In this document: piece by piece, positions 47,817 through 57,356 of the stretch
Position numbering within the stretch: the stretch's first letter is position 1
Layout: every line of letters begins with the position of its first letter
Source: Lysinibacillus antri
Lineage (GTDB): Bacteria; Bacillota; Bacilli; Bacillales_A; Planococcaceae
Assembly: GCF_003977595.1 (NCBI RefSeq)
Contig: NZ_RYYR01000014.1
Location: 40,785 to 104,784 of the forward strand
Direction of reading: 5' to 3'
Length of the DNA stretch: 64,000 nt
Notes under the pieces: generated by a model
Database searches by the model: none
Told to the model about the DNA's origin: nothing
What the model saw: only the letters and a program-made list of their open reading frames with translations
Program-made: the position numbers and the translations under genes

Positions 47817-48157
47817 AATAAAATATTTTCATAGAATTGTCAATAAAATTAGACAATAATTCTCGCAAAATATAAATATATTCTCTAAATAGTTATGTTT
47901 CTATTTATTATTAGAATTTTTAAAAAAGGGACAATATTATACCTGAAATTCACTCTAAGTAATAATACAATTATTGTATGTAATCAGTACATTTTTGCTA
48001 TACAGCACTTTATTTCTACATTAAGTATTATTATTCTCCCTAAAATACTTTTTCCCTTTGCAAACGTTCTAAGTTCAATGGTACAGTTAATAATGTATTT
48101 CAAATTCATCTACTGTCGTTCAATTATTATTACATCGTTTATCAAAGGGGGAGTTAC

Positions 48158-48580
48158 ATGACAAACGTAAGTACACGTAAAGAGCAAATTTTTAAAACAC
48201 TTCAAGAAGAGCCTTATGCGAACTTTTTAGGTTTTAAACTATTATCAGCTGAAGATGGTTGCGCAACGGCTGAAGTGATGCCCACCGAGAATATGTTAAA
48301 TTCCCATGGCACGGTACATGGGGGAGTTATTTTTTCGCTTGCAGATTTCGTTTTCGCAGCGGCTAGTAATTCATACGGACAAATTGCAGTCGGTGTAAAT
48401 AACAACATTAACTACCTTGCTGCTGGTTTTGCAAACAAACTTTTGCGCGCTGAGGCACAAGAAGTTAGACGTACTCGAAAATTAGCTTGGTATTCAATGA
48501 AGGTCTATAGTGAAGATGAATTAATCGCAACTATGGAGGCAATGGTATACGTAAAAAGCGAATTTTTCGTTAAAGAATAG
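48158..48580 (+). CDS. paaI: Hydroxyphenylacetyl-CoA thioesterase PaaI
   Basis: A 140-residue hotdog thioesterase. The motif NSHGTVHGGVIFSLADFVFAA contains the HGG and catalytic Asp arrangement of PaaI, and NNNINYLAAGF follows. PaaI removes CoA from dead-end ring-hydroxylated intermediates to rescue the CoA pool. It is divergent from paaK and shares the 430-base control region. GGGGGAGTTAC precedes the ATG. Confidence 0.9.
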   Translation: MTNVSTRKEQIFKTLQEEPYANFLGFKLLSAEDGCATAEVMPTENMLNSHGTVHGGVIFSLADFVFAAASNSYGQIAVGVNNNINYLAAGFANKLLRAEAQEVRRTRKLAWYSMKVYSEDELIATMEAMVYVKSEFFVKE

Positions 48581-48679
48581 TTAAATAGATATCTACTAGA
48601 TAATTTGAAATACACAAGGGGTATGAGCAACGTATACTATTACATCACTTACTAGTAAAGTTAAACTTATAGCTTATGG

Positions 48680-48736
48680 GGGCTACTCTCAAAGCGAGTT
48701 ACTCACTCACTTTGAGAGTAGCTTCTTCTTTTATTT
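48680..48736 (+). terminator. Terminator of paaI
   Basis: GCTACTCTCAAAG pairs perfectly with CTTTGAGAGTAGC (48682-48722), followed by a T-rich tract. Confidence 0.85.
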
Positions 48737-48743
48737 AGCCAAT

Positions 48744-48795
48744 AAAAAAATAGACCTAAACACAATTTTTACATTTAGTGTTTAGGTCTTTTTCA
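48744..48795 (-). terminator. Terminator of the liv operon
   Basis: GACCTAAACAC (48753-48763) pairs with GTGTTTAGGTC (48778-48788), with an A-run on the left that gives the minus-strand U-tract beyond livF. Confidence 0.85.
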
Positions 48796-48808
48796 TTTAG
48801 CTCTCTTT

Positions 48809-49540
48809 TTATACAGAAGCCACTTCCATCTTACCAAAGTATGCTTCTTGTACTTTCGGATCATTTAATAATTCTTTTGCTGTTCCAGAAATAACGATTT
48901 GACCATGAGCTAATACACAACCACGATCCGCTACCTTTAAAGCAGCCTTTACATTTTGTTCTACTAAAATAATCGTTGCACCACGTTCATCGCAAAGTTT
49001 TCTTAATATCTGCATAATATCCTTTACAATTAAAGGTGCTAATCCTAAGGAAGGTTCATCTAGCATTAGTACTTTAGGGTTTGCCATTAATCCCCTACCA
49101 ATTGCCAACATTTGCTGCTCTCCACCAGATAATAATCCACCTGGGCGATTTAACATCGACTTTAAACGCGGAAATAGTTCTAATACTTCTTCATAATCAT
49201 GATGGACAGTTTTATGGTCGCGACGATATCGATGGTAAGCTCCTAGCATTAGATTATCTTTTACAGTAAGGGAAGAGAAAATTTGGCGCCGCTCTGGTAC
49301 TAAACAAATACCGGTCGATACCATTTTTTGAACGCCCTGCTTTGTAATCACTTTATCCTTGTATTCAATTGAACCATCACTCGCTCTGTAAACACCTGCT
49401 AAAGTGCCCAGCAATGTACTTTTTCCAGCACCATTTGAGCCTACGATGGCTAACAGTTCTCCTTGTGCTAATTCAAAGTTAATACCTTTTATCACATGTA
49501 AATAACCATGATGGATGTGCAAGTTCGAAACTTTAAGCAT
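48809..49540 (-). CDS. livF: Branched-chain-amino-acid-type ABC transporter ATPase LivF
   Basis: An ATPase of about 243 residues with Walker A GSNGAGKST, signature LLSGGEQQMLAIGRG and Walker B VLMLDEPSLGLAP. It powers the LivHM permease. ATG 49540 overlaps the end of livG; the longer frame to 49567 is not needed. It is the last gene of a five-gene importer operon that ends tail-to-tail with paaI. Confidence 0.93.
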   Translation of the reverse strand: MLKVSNLHIHHGYLHVIKGINFELAQGELLAIVGSNGAGKSTLLGTLAGVYRASDGSIEYKDKVITKQGVQKMVSTGICLVPERRQIFSSLTVKDNLMLGAYHRYRRDHKTVHHDYEEVLELFPRLKSMLNRPGGLLSGGEQQMLAIGRGLMANPKVLMLDEPSLGLAPLIVKDIMQILRKLCDERGATIILVEQNVKAALKVADRGCVLAHGQIVISGTAKELLNDPKVQEAYFGKMEVASV

Positions 49541-50330
49541 AAGCTTCAACACCTTCTTCCTCTTCATCCCCTAAGTAAGCAGCTACAACTTGAGGATTTT
49601 GATAGATTTCTTCTGGCGTTCCTTCACCAATTTTAACCCCATTATCAATTACGACAATTCGATCGGAAATGGACATAACCGTTTCCATGTCGTGTTCAAC
49701 GAATAAAAATGTCATTCCCTGTTCTCTCATTTTTAAAATCACTTCAACAAGTTGCCTTGATTCTTCTGAATTTAGACCTGCCATTGGTTCATCTAATAAA
49801 ATTAATTTAGGATTAGAAATTGCAGCACGAGCAATCTCTAACAGACGTTGACTTCCATAAGGTAATCGGTCTGCCAGTTCATACGCTAGGTGACTAATCC
49901 CTACCGCTTCTAATGCTTCCATTGATCTTTCCATTATTCTAATCTCTTCTTTTTTTACATTAGGCAAACGTAAACCTGCAGTTAATATATTTGTCTTCAT
50001 CGTAATATGCGCACCCGTCATAACATTTTCAATGACCGTCATATTATCAAAAACTTCTAGATTTTGAAAAGTACGTGTAATACCCAGTTGAGCAATTTGA
50101 TATGGCTTTTTCCGAGTTAAGCGCTTTTCCTGAAAATAAACATTACCCGAAGAACTCGGCAATACACCTGTAATCATATTAAAAAGTGTCGATTTCCCAG
50201 CACCATTTGGACCAATTACGGCAAAAATCTCACCTTCATCTACAGCAAAAGAGACATTATCAACGGCAACAACACCACCAAAAACTTTTGTTAAATTTTC
50301 AACACTTAAAATCGGTCTTTTGTCGTTCAT
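49533..50330 (-). CDS. livG: Branched-chain-amino-acid-type ABC transporter ATPase LivG
   Basis: A 265-residue ATPase. Walker A is GPNGAGKST, followed by the LivG-typical FNMITGVLPSSSG, signature LPYGSQRLLEIARA and Walker B LILLDEPMAGLN. It forms the nucleotide-binding dimer with LivF. It overlaps livM by four bases and livF by eight. Confidence 0.93.
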   Translation of the reverse strand: MNDKRPILSVENLTKVFGGVVAVDNVSFAVDEGEIFAVIGPNGAGKSTLFNMITGVLPSSSGNVYFQEKRLTRKKPYQIAQLGITRTFQNLEVFDNMTVIENVMTGAHITMKTNILTAGLRLPNVKKEEIRIMERSMEALEAVGISHLAYELADRLPYGSQRLLEIARAAISNPKLILLDEPMAGLNSEESRQLVEVILKMREQGMTFLFVEHDMETVMSISDRIVVIDNGVKIGEGTPEEIYQNPQVVAAYLGDEEEEGVEAYA

Positions 50331-51379
50331 TTGTTGTCTCCTCCCGTTGCATTTGCTGAAATTGATTGAAGGGTACTATTGGCAGATGGTTTTCTCTTAA
50401 ATTTAGACACTATTTTTTCAAATTGAGGTACTAATCCATTAGGCATATAGATTAGCATTAATACTAACAATATTCCAAAGAATACAATCTCGAACTCCCC
50501 ACCGACATTTGGTAAAAGTAAGGGTACATAATGCTTTAGAAGCTCATCTAATAATACATAGATAGCAGCTCCTACAATGGAACCCCATATATTTCCTTTA
50601 CCACCTATAATGACCATTATTAAAAAGAAAATAGAGGTATTTGCGACAAATAGATCTGGGTTAATAAACGAAACATAATGTGCAAGGAATGATCCTGCTA
50701 CCGAAGCAAAAATAGCACTTAATACAAACATTTGTAGTTTATAACTCATTAAATTTACACCTACTGCATCAGCAGCAATTTCACTACCTTCAATAGACCT
50801 TAAACCTCGCCCAATACGCGAATGGATAATATTACGCATAAACAAAATAGCCAAAAATACAACTATCCAAATTAAATAAAAGTAACTGATATCTGTTATG
50901 AATTCAAATCCAAAGAGACTAATAGATGGAATTCCAAAGAAACCATTTGAGCCTCCAGTTATTGAACTTAACTCTTTAAATAAGGTAAAGACAATGATAC
51001 CAAATCCAAGAGTAGCAAGCGCTAAATAGTAACCCTTTAGCTTAAATGTTGGTATTCCGACGATTAAAGCTACAATTGCTGAAATGACTGCACCTATAAT
51101 AATTGCTAACCATGGATTCAAACCATATGTGCCTGTTAATACTGCTGAAGAATACGCCCCAATACCATAAAATGCTGCATGCCCTAAAGAAATTTGTCCT
51201 GCATATCCAGTTAACGTTGTAAGCCCAATACATACAAGTGCATAAAACCCAACCATTGTTAAAATAGAGAATACATAATTCGATGAAGTAACTAAAGGAA
51301 TACACAACAACACAGCAAAGAAGATCATGGGACCCAAAAGGCTATTATTATAAATCTTGTTCAAGCTTTTACTGTTCAT
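50327..51379 (-). CDS. livM: Branched-chain-amino-acid-type ABC transporter permease LivM
   Basis: A 350-residue permease with about ten hydrophobic segments and the family signature TLTGYAGQISLGHAAFYGIG near residue 55, plus VGIPTFKLKGYYLALATLGF. The C-terminal tail after about 325 is polar. It partners LivH to form the import channel. 12 bases separate it from livH. Confidence 0.92.
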   Translation of the reverse strand: MNSKSLNKIYNNSLLGPMIFFAVLLCIPLVTSSNYVFSILTMVGFYALVCIGLTTLTGYAGQISLGHAAFYGIGAYSSAVLTGTYGLNPWLAIIIGAVISAIVALIVGIPTFKLKGYYLALATLGFGIIVFTLFKELSSITGGSNGFFGIPSISLFGFEFITDISYFYLIWIVVFLAILFMRNIIHSRIGRGLRSIEGSEIAADAVGVNLMSYKLQMFVLSAIFASVAGSFLAHYVSFINPDLFVANTSIFFLIMVIIGGKGNIWGSIVGAAIYVLLDELLKHYVPLLLPNVGGEFEIVFFGILLVLMLIYMPNGLVPQFEKIVSKFKRKPSANSTLQSISANATGGDNK

Positions 51380-51391
51380 TACTGTATCCCC

Positions 51392-52273
51392 CTATACACG
51401 TTTTCCTGAAGCTTTTGCGAAAAGCCCTTCTGGTTTAATAAACAAAATTAGCAACAACATTGAAAACGTTACAACATCCTTTAACCCTGAAGACCATAGA
51501 CCTTCTGTAAATGCTTCAATAATTCCAATTAAAAATGCTCCTGCAATTGCTGCTGGTGCGTTTGTTAATCCACCGATGACAGCTGCTACGAAGGCTTTGA
51601 TACCAAGCATCATCCCCATATCATAAGTAGCCCCTGAAATAGGTGCAATAACTGATCCAGCTAATGCTCCGATACCCGCACTTACAATAACCGCTAGTAA
51701 TGACATCTTCTCAGGATTAATACCCATTAAACGTGCTGCAAATGGATTTACAACACAAGCCGTTAGTGATTTACCGACAAATGTGAAGTTAAAGAAGTAC
51801 ATCATAATAATTAAGATGACAATTGAAATACCAACAGCCCAAATGTTTTGTGGCAATAAGACTGCATCGAGAATATTAATTGGTGTATTGTCAGTAAACG
51901 AAGGTAATGTTTGTACTTGTGTACCCCAAATAAGTATCGCTAAACCACGCAGGGCAATTGACACCCCAATTGTAATAATGATTAATGTTGTGACAGACGA
52001 TTTTCGAGCAGTATGAATGGCTGTTCTCTCAAAAATCCCTCCGATAGCAGCAACAATAATAATACTAAGAATAACGGCTAACCATAAAGGCACATTCATA
52101 TTCACAAATGATATGCTGATGAGTGCTCCTAACATCGCAAACTCGCCCTGGGCAAAATTTAATATTCCGGTAACGTTATAAATTACAACAAATCCAACTG
52201 CTATGAGTGCATAAATTGCCCCAAGTGTTAGCCCAGAAAACAGTAGTTGTAACATTTGTGATAATAATTCCAT
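51392..52273 (-). CDS. livH: Branched-chain-amino-acid-type ABC transporter permease LivH
   Basis: A permease of about 293 residues. GLTLGAIYALIAVGFVVIYN and ILNFAQGEFAMLGA at the N terminus are diagnostic of LivH. The frame continues upstream to 52345, but GGGAGGATCCTAGT precedes ATG 52273, and the upstream part is derived from an intergenic repeat. It follows the binding-protein gene after a 225-base gap filled by that repeat. Confidence 0.92.
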   Translation of the reverse strand: MELLSQMLQLLFSGLTLGAIYALIAVGFVVIYNVTGILNFAQGEFAMLGALISISFVNMNVPLWLAVILSIIIVAAIGGIFERTAIHTARKSSVTTLIIITIGVSIALRGLAILIWGTQVQTLPSFTDNTPINILDAVLLPQNIWAVGISIVILIIMMYFFNFTFVGKSLTACVVNPFAARLMGINPEKMSLLAVIVSAGIGALAGSVIAPISGATYDMGMMLGIKAFVAAVIGGLTNAPAAIAGAFLIGIIEAFTEGLWSSGLKDVVTFSMLLLILFIKPEGLFAKASGKRV

Positions 52274-52294
52274 ACTAGGATCCTCCCTCTTAAG

Positions 52295-52440
52295 AAAAGC
52301 GGAGAACGCCCGCTTAGCTCCGACAACAACTGGAGCAAACCACAAGAGGGAGCTTTTGGCCCTCGTAGGGGTTTTCGAAGTTGTCGAGGAGCTGGCGTTC
52401 GCAGCTAGACACTGTTCTAACTTGAAAATTTATACTTTTA
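52295..52440. repeat. AGCTAGACA-family intergenic repeat, copy 3
   Basis: A full-length relative of the element at 7690: AGAAAAGCGGAGAACGCC at one end and AGCTAGACACTGTTCTAACT near the other, with pairing arms (TTAGCTCC/GGAGCTGGCGTT). It lies inside the transporter operon between the binding protein and LivH. Confidence 0.6.
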
Positions 52441-52498
52441 TTTATTGAAAAATAATGAGCATTGGATAAAACTTCAATGCTCATTAAGTCATTACATA

Positions 52499-53728
52499 TT
52501 ATTTTTCAAGAACCCATTCACCTGCTTGAATGCGTACCATTTCAAAGCTATCTGAAGATAGACCCATATGATTGTCAGGAGTGATATTAAATACGCCTGT
52601 AATACCGACATACTCACCTAACTCATTTTCAATGTAGTCACGAATAGCTGCACGGTCAGTTCCCTTTTCTTCAATTGCTTTTACTGCAATGTTGAAACCA
52701 TCTGCTGCGTAAGAACCAAACGTACTTGCTGGCTTGTTATACTTTTCTGTATATTGTTTGATGTAATCTAATAACACTGCTTTTTGTGGATTTGAATCTT
52801 CTAAACTATCTGCAATTAATAATTTTCCAGTAGGTAAAATAACATCATTCGCTGCATCTCCAGCTACTTCAATAAATTGCTTTGTTGCAATTCCATGACT
52901 TGCTAAGATTGGCATTTCAAGAGCTAATTCACGAATGTTTTTAACCACTACTGCTGATTCTTGAACTGTTCCCCATACAATGATTGCATCAGGGTTTTCC
53001 TTTTTCACACGAGTAAGTAGAGGTTTAGCATCTTTTACAGTTGCTTCAAACTCATCTTCTATTACTGCTTCTACACCATATTCTGCTGCATATTTTTTGA
53101 ACTCATCATGTCCACCTGTACCATATGAGTTTGCTACGTTTAACCATGCCACTTTCGTTAAGTTTTTATCTTTTAAATATTGTAGAATACGTTCAACTGC
53201 TAACTGATCATCTTGTGGCATTTTGAATACCCATTTACGTGCTTTGCCATTTTCGTCAACATAAACTTGTTTACTTGCTGCAAGCGCAATGTATGGTGTT
53301 TCGTATTGCTCTGCAAGTGGTAACATAGCAAGAGCATTCCCACTAATTGTTCCACCAATTACGATTGTTGCTTCATCTTGCGTAAGCGCCTTTTTCATAG
53401 ATAAAATCGCTTGGTTTTGATCTGATTTATCGTCATATGTGATAAATTCTATTTGTTTCCCATTAATGCCGCCTTCAGCATTCTTTGCTTCTACTAACAT
53501 TTTAAATGTTTCTAATTCTGGCTCCCCTAATGCAGCAGCTCCACCAGATGAAGAGAAGATCCCAACCATTTTGATTGGCTCGCCTCCACCACTTGGTTCT
53601 GATTTTGCTGAATCATCTGAGGAAGGTTCTGTTGTTGTTTCTTTTGTAGTTTCTGGTTCCGATGAGCTACATGCAGCTAAAAATAGCATTGTCATCAGTA
53701 AGAATAGAGTAAATAATACCTTCTTCAC
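52499..53728 (-). CDS. ABC transporter substrate-binding lipoprotein (LivJ-type)
   Basis: A type I periplasmic-binding-fold lipoprotein of about 409 residues. The signal peptide ends in the lipobox LAAC followed by a Ser/Glu/Thr linker. The mature domain begins IKMVGIFSSSGGAAALGEPE and contains TIVIGGTISGNALAMLPLAE, typical of branched-chain amino acid/aromatic acid receptors. GTG 53728, eight bases after AAGGGG, is the likely start (MKKVLFTL). Proximity to paa suggests phenylacetate or another aromatic acid as substrate, which is inference. Confidence 0.88.
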   Translation of the reverse strand: MKKVLFTLFLLMTMLFLAACSSSEPETTKETTTEPSSDDSAKSEPSGGGEPIKMVGIFSSSGGAAALGEPELETFKMLVEAKNAEGGINGKQIEFITYDDKSDQNQAILSMKKALTQDEATIVIGGTISGNALAMLPLAEQYETPYIALAASKQVYVDENGKARKWVFKMPQDDQLAVERILQYLKDKNLTKVAWLNVANSYGTGGHDEFKKYAAEYGVEAVIEDEFEATVKDAKPLLTRVKKENPDAIIVWGTVQESAVVVKNIRELALEMPILASHGIATKQFIEVAGDAANDVILPTGKLLIADSLEDSNPQKAVLLDYIKQYTEKYNKPASTFGSYAADGFNIAVKAIEEKGTDRAAIRDYIENELGEYVGITGVFNITPDNHMGLSSDSFEMVRIQAGEWVLEK

Positions 53729-54264
53729 TAAAAACACCCCTTATTTCTCTAATTTTTTGTGTAAACAATTTTACCGGCCCCTTTTTCCAGAAAAATTATC
53801 TACTTAATTATAAGTTGTTACTTAGTACTACCAATAAGCACCCTTTATACTTTTATATTGATAATCACTATGTAACAGTTAGCGTCAAATTACAAATATC
53901 GTACATTTCTAAGAAATAATCTATAAAAATGTAGATAATATTCTAATAACGCTAGCTTATTTAGAAGATTAACACGATTCTCTTAATTTTTTAAATACTT
54001 TAAAAATTTGTTTTCACACGTAATATATACAAAAAAAGTATAAGGTATTATTATCGGTACATAAAATTTAGTTACATTCAATTTGATTACAAAACATAAA
54101 TTCGCAATTTCCACTTAACAATCAAAGTCAAAACCCTTTAAATTTCAAGCATTTATTAAATTTCAAATACTATTTTTATGTAGATGTAGAGAATATCACA
54201 TATAAATTACAGAAAAAAAACTACTAACAAAAAAATGTTATATTCTAAAATGACAAAAGTTGTG

Positions 54265-54280
54265 TTATTATACATAATAA
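54265..54280. promoter_or_regulatory. Candidate LysR operator between lysR and the liv operon
   Basis: TTATTATACATAATAA is a near-perfect dyad about 55 bases before the lysR start, in a very AT-rich 600-base divergent spacer. CAGAATTCTG (54293-54302) is a second palindrome. LysR proteins often bind T-N11-A dyads at such positions. The rest of the spacer is AT-rich with no supported gene. Confidence 0.35.
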
Positions 54281-54334
54281 ATATGGAAAATTCAGAATTC
54301 TGTAATTAAATTATATAGATTAGGAGGAAAATGG

Positions 54335-55243
54335 ATGGACTTAAGACAACTAAAGTACTTCGTTACAATTGTGGAAGAGGGTCAAATTACAAAGGCTGCA
54401 AAAAGGCTCCATATGGCACAACCTCCACTTAGTTATCAACTCAAACTCATTGAATCCGAGCTCGGTTGTAAACTATTTGATCGCAATGGACGTAATTTGT
54501 CGCTTACGGAATCTGGACGTATTCTCTATGAAAAAAGTAAATCTTTACTTTCTACTTTTGAGGAAACCATGTCGGAGGTAAAAGAAGTAGGTAAAGGCGT
54601 AAAAGGATTACTTTCAATTGGTGTTGATCAAACCTGTCAGTCTTATATTGTTGAAAAAATTATATCAATGAGAAGGCAATTTCCAGATTTGTGTTTTAAA
54701 ATAAACGAGGGTGATACCTTCACATTAACGGAAAAGTTAGATAAAAAAGAAATTGATGTCGCGATCATCCAACATCCAATTGAAGACGAACGTTTTGATT
54801 TTATGTCTTTATTACCAGAGCAGTATGTTCTCATAACACCTGAAAAATGGCCATTAGAAAGTCCTGTTGCATTTAAAAGTTTAAAAGATACCCCTTTCCT
54901 GTCTTTTTATCGCCATCGTAATTGTAATACATTTAAAATTATTAATGATGAGTTTAGGCGTCACGGTTTTCTACCCAATATTATTTGTGATTGTATTGAT
55001 TTAGCAATGATCGTGTCACTTGTTAGAGAAGGTTTAGGTGTTACGATTTTACCCCGTACAAGCCTAAATAAATTTAGTATAAATGGCATTAAAATACTCG
55101 AGTTTGCTGATTGTAATATTCAATCAAAAGCTACAATCATTTGGAAAAAAGATCGATATTTATCCAAAACGGTCCGTAACTTTATCCACCTGTTTAATGA
55201 AAGTAATGCTATTGAAATAGATAAAATGTTTGTTTCTTTATAG
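54335..55243 (+). CDS. LysR-family transcriptional regulator
   Basis: A 302-residue LysR protein with an N-terminal HTH (MDLRQLKYFVTIVEEGQITK, AAKRLHMAQPPLSYQLKLIE) and a C-terminal periplasmic-binding-like effector domain from about residue 90. AGGAGGAAAATGG precedes the ATG. It is divergent from the liv-type transporter operon and most likely controls it, with an aromatic or organic acid as coinducer (inference). Similar regulators respond to benzoate or muconate, but this one cannot be placed precisely. Confidence 0.9.
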   Translation: MDLRQLKYFVTIVEEGQITKAAKRLHMAQPPLSYQLKLIESELGCKLFDRNGRNLSLTESGRILYEKSKSLLSTFEETMSEVKEVGKGVKGLLSIGVDQTCQSYIVEKIISMRRQFPDLCFKINEGDTFTLTEKLDKKEIDVAIIQHPIEDERFDFMSLLPEQYVLITPEKWPLESPVAFKSLKDTPFLSFYRHRNCNTFKIINDEFRRHGFLPNIICDCIDLAMIVSLVREGLGVTILPRTSLNKFSINGIKILEFADCNIQSKATIIWKKDRYLSKTVRNFIHLFNESNAIEIDKMFVSL

Positions 55244-55277
55244 ATGTAATAATTATTGATAGATTAAACGTCTTCTT

Positions 55278-55336
55278 TTCGGGGCTCTCTACTCATATAC
55301 GTTCTAAATCTCACACTTTGGACAGCCCCTTTTTCA
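55278..55336 (+). terminator. Probable terminator of lysR
   Basis: GGGGCT and AGCCCC pair across a long imperfect loop and are followed by TTTTT. It is weaker than the other terminators in the window. Confidence 0.45.
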
Positions 55337-55406
55337 TACAAAATAAAAAGCACATATGAAGATGAACCCATCTACATACATGCTAAAATAAACGTTCTTT
55401 GTAATT

Positions 55407-56234
55407 TTAATTATGCTTACTCATTTCTTCAATTTGTCGACGTTGTTCAGCCAAGACCTGTTCAACTTGTAATGTTTGTGCCGCTTCTTTTTCCTCTTGC
55501 ATTCGCAAACTCTCAGCCGCTTCGTACTTTTTATATCCAATCCGCGCAATAACGATACTAACTTCATACAAAATAAATAAAGGAATTGCAATCAGTAAGT
55601 TTGAAATCAAGTCTGGAGGTGCTAAGAACACCGCTAATACAAACAAAACAAAATATGAGTACTTTCGGAATTTTACCATTAGCTGTGGATTTAAAATCCC
55701 TAATCGTGCTAAGAATAACATGACAACTGGCAACTGAAAAATGACGCCAAATGGAACAACTAACTTAAATAAAAATGAAAAATATTCATTAATTCCTATC
55801 GTTTGTTCGATTTCAAGATCATTTGACAGCTTCATCATGAAATTCATCACATTCGGAAATAAAATGAAGTAGCCGAATGCTAGTCCACCGATAAACAAAA
55901 GAAATGAATAAGGGATATATTTTAACGTTGCTTTACGTTCTGTTTCATGTAAACCAGGTGTAATAAATGCCCACAACTGATAAAGAAGAATTGGCGACGT
56001 AATTACTAATGCAACGACAAACGTTACTTCTAAATAAACCGTAAGCGGGTCCCCTACATTAAAAGCATTTAATGTAATTTTCTCAGCTTCTCCACTATGT
56101 TGGATATACTTAATGATTGGCTCCGCTACATAAAAGCTTCCTATTAACGCAACCACAAAAAATGCAGCGCAAATAAATAGCCGCTTTCGTAATTCTTCTA
56201 TATGCTCTATAACAGTGAGTTCTCTTGGATTCAT
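55407..56234 (-). CDS. tatC: Sec-independent translocase subunit TatC
   Basis: The 275-residue TatC, receptor for twin-arginine signal peptides. The N-terminal cytoplasmic helix (TVIEHIEELRKRLF) is followed by six membrane helices. The conserved loop reads FITPGLHETERKATLKYIPYSF, and the Glu in NEYFSFL is in place. The C-terminal tail after about 235 is a charged helix. It lies 20 bases after tatA in a two-gene operon. Confidence 0.95.
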   Translation of the reverse strand: MNPRELTVIEHIEELRKRLFICAAFFVVALIGSFYVAEPIIKYIQHSGEAEKITLNAFNVGDPLTVYLEVTFVVALVITSPILLYQLWAFITPGLHETERKATLKYIPYSFLLFIGGLAFGYFILFPNVMNFMMKLSNDLEIEQTIGINEYFSFLFKLVVPFGVIFQLPVVMLFLARLGILNPQLMVKFRKYSYFVLFVLAVFLAPPDLISNLLIAIPLFILYEVSIVIARIGYKKYEAAESLRMQEEKEAAQTLQVEQVLAEQRRQIEEMSKHN

Positions 56235-56254
56235 ATTAATGAGACATCCCTAAC

Positions 56255-56464
56255 TTACTTGTTTTCGTCTTTATGCTCAATAACTTTCTTTTTGTCATCA
56301 TCATCGTCATCAATTAACCCTTTAGTACCCTTTTTAAACTCCCGAAGTGTTGAGCCAAACGCCTTTCCAAGCTCCGGTAATTTTTTTGGTCCGAAGATTA
56401 ATAATGCTACTATCCCAATAATAACTAGGCTCACTGGTCCAATTGCATTTAAATGCACAACCAC
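56255..56464 (-). CDS. tatA: Sec-independent translocase subunit TatA
   Basis: A TatA of about 69 residues that forms the pore with TatC. One N-terminal membrane helix ([20 protein letters not shown]) is followed by the amphipathic helix [20 protein letters not shown] and an acidic tail (DDDDDD). AGAGGAGG lies eight bases before GTG 56464, which gives the normal short N terminus; the longer frame to 56491 would run through the ribosome site. Confidence 0.93.
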   Translation of the reverse strand: MVVHLNAIGPVSLVIIGIVALLIFGPKKLPELGKAFGSTLREFKKGTKGLIDDDDDDKKKVIEHKDENK

Positions 56465-56541
56465 GATAGCCACCTCCTCTATTATGTACATTTTAACGCA
56501 TCTTGTCGTAATTTGCTAATAGATAATGTGAACACTTTTCG

Positions 56542-57174
56542 TCAGTCCCTATTTCTTATTAAATAGATCAAGGCTTCTAGTTCAACAGATAAATCGATGT
56601 TCATTAACTTCATAGAATCCGGTACATTTAGACGTACTGGCGTAAAATTTAAAATTCCTTTTGCATTAATTGCAGCAAGACGATCTGTCATCATTTGAGC
56701 AGAGCGAGTGGAAACAGTTAAAATGGCAAGTTCCGCGTTATACTCATGATACATTTCTTCAAGTCGATCAGGGTGATAAACAGGAATATCATTAATAACC
56801 ATTCCCTCTTGAGGTGCTTTTGAGTCAAAGGCTACAACAATTCTAGTATTGTGAGTCTTCTGAAAATTATATTTCAAAAAAGCGTTCCCTAGGTTCCCCA
56901 CACCAATTAGAGCTACATTTGCTCCTTCATCTTGGTCAAGTGTTTGTCTAAAGAATTCTAGTAAGTATAAAACATCATATCCATATCCCTTTTTACCAAG
57001 TGCTCCAAAATAAGAAAAGTCTCGTCGGATTGTTGCTGAATCTATTTTAATTGCTTCACTTAATTCTTGTGAAGAAATTCTCCTTTTCCCCTCATTTGCA
57101 AAGTTTTGCAAAAAACGATAGTACAATGGTAGTCTCTTTGTTGTTGCCTGTGGTATTTTCAATTCGTTTTTCAC
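56542..57174 (-). CDS. rex: Redox-sensing transcriptional repressor Rex
   Basis: A 210-residue Rex, which senses the NADH/NAD ratio and represses fermentation and respiratory genes. The winged-helix domain includes [20 protein letters not shown] and [17 protein letters not shown]. The Rossmann motif is [14 protein letters not shown], and a C-terminal domain-swapped helix follows. It is upstream of tatA on the same strand, as in related Bacillales. It is divergent from the ABC-F gene. Confidence 0.96.
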   Translation of the reverse strand: MKNELKIPQATTKRLPLYYRFLQNFANEGKRRISSQELSEAIKIDSATIRRDFSYFGALGKKGYGYDVLYLLEFFRQTLDQDEGANVALIGVGNLGNAFLKYNFQKTHNTRIVVAFDSKAPQEGMVINDIPVYHPDRLEEMYHEYNAELAILTVSTRSAQMMTDRLAAINAKGILNFTPVRLNVPDSMKLMNIDLSVELEALIYLIRNRD

Positions 57175-57356
57175 TTAATGTCCCCCTATCAAATTGCCCG
57201 ATAACGAATTGGTCATTTTATCTTTATTACTTATGATAAAACTTTTTTTGGAAATCGTCTTCATATTACTAAACATGTTGAAATAAGTAAAGTCTCCTCA
57301 TTGCGTACATTTTCCCCTTCTATTACACTTATTATAGCGAAACTGAGGTGTAAAAA

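Noticed and set aside
46393..47868. Full 491-residue PaaK from the most upstream start
   Set aside because: The first 46-47 residues have no family counterpart and run through the ribosome site; ATG 47727 follows a GGGGGG tract at proper spacing.
51392..52345. LivH with a 24-residue N-terminal extension
   Set aside because: The extension is translated from an intergenic repeat; GGGAGG sits before ATG 52273, which gives the family N terminus.
53729..54334. Riboswitch or T-box leader upstream of the Liv receptor
   Set aside because: The region is extremely AT-rich, without T-box (TGGN) or known aptamer landmarks and without a strong terminator hairpin.
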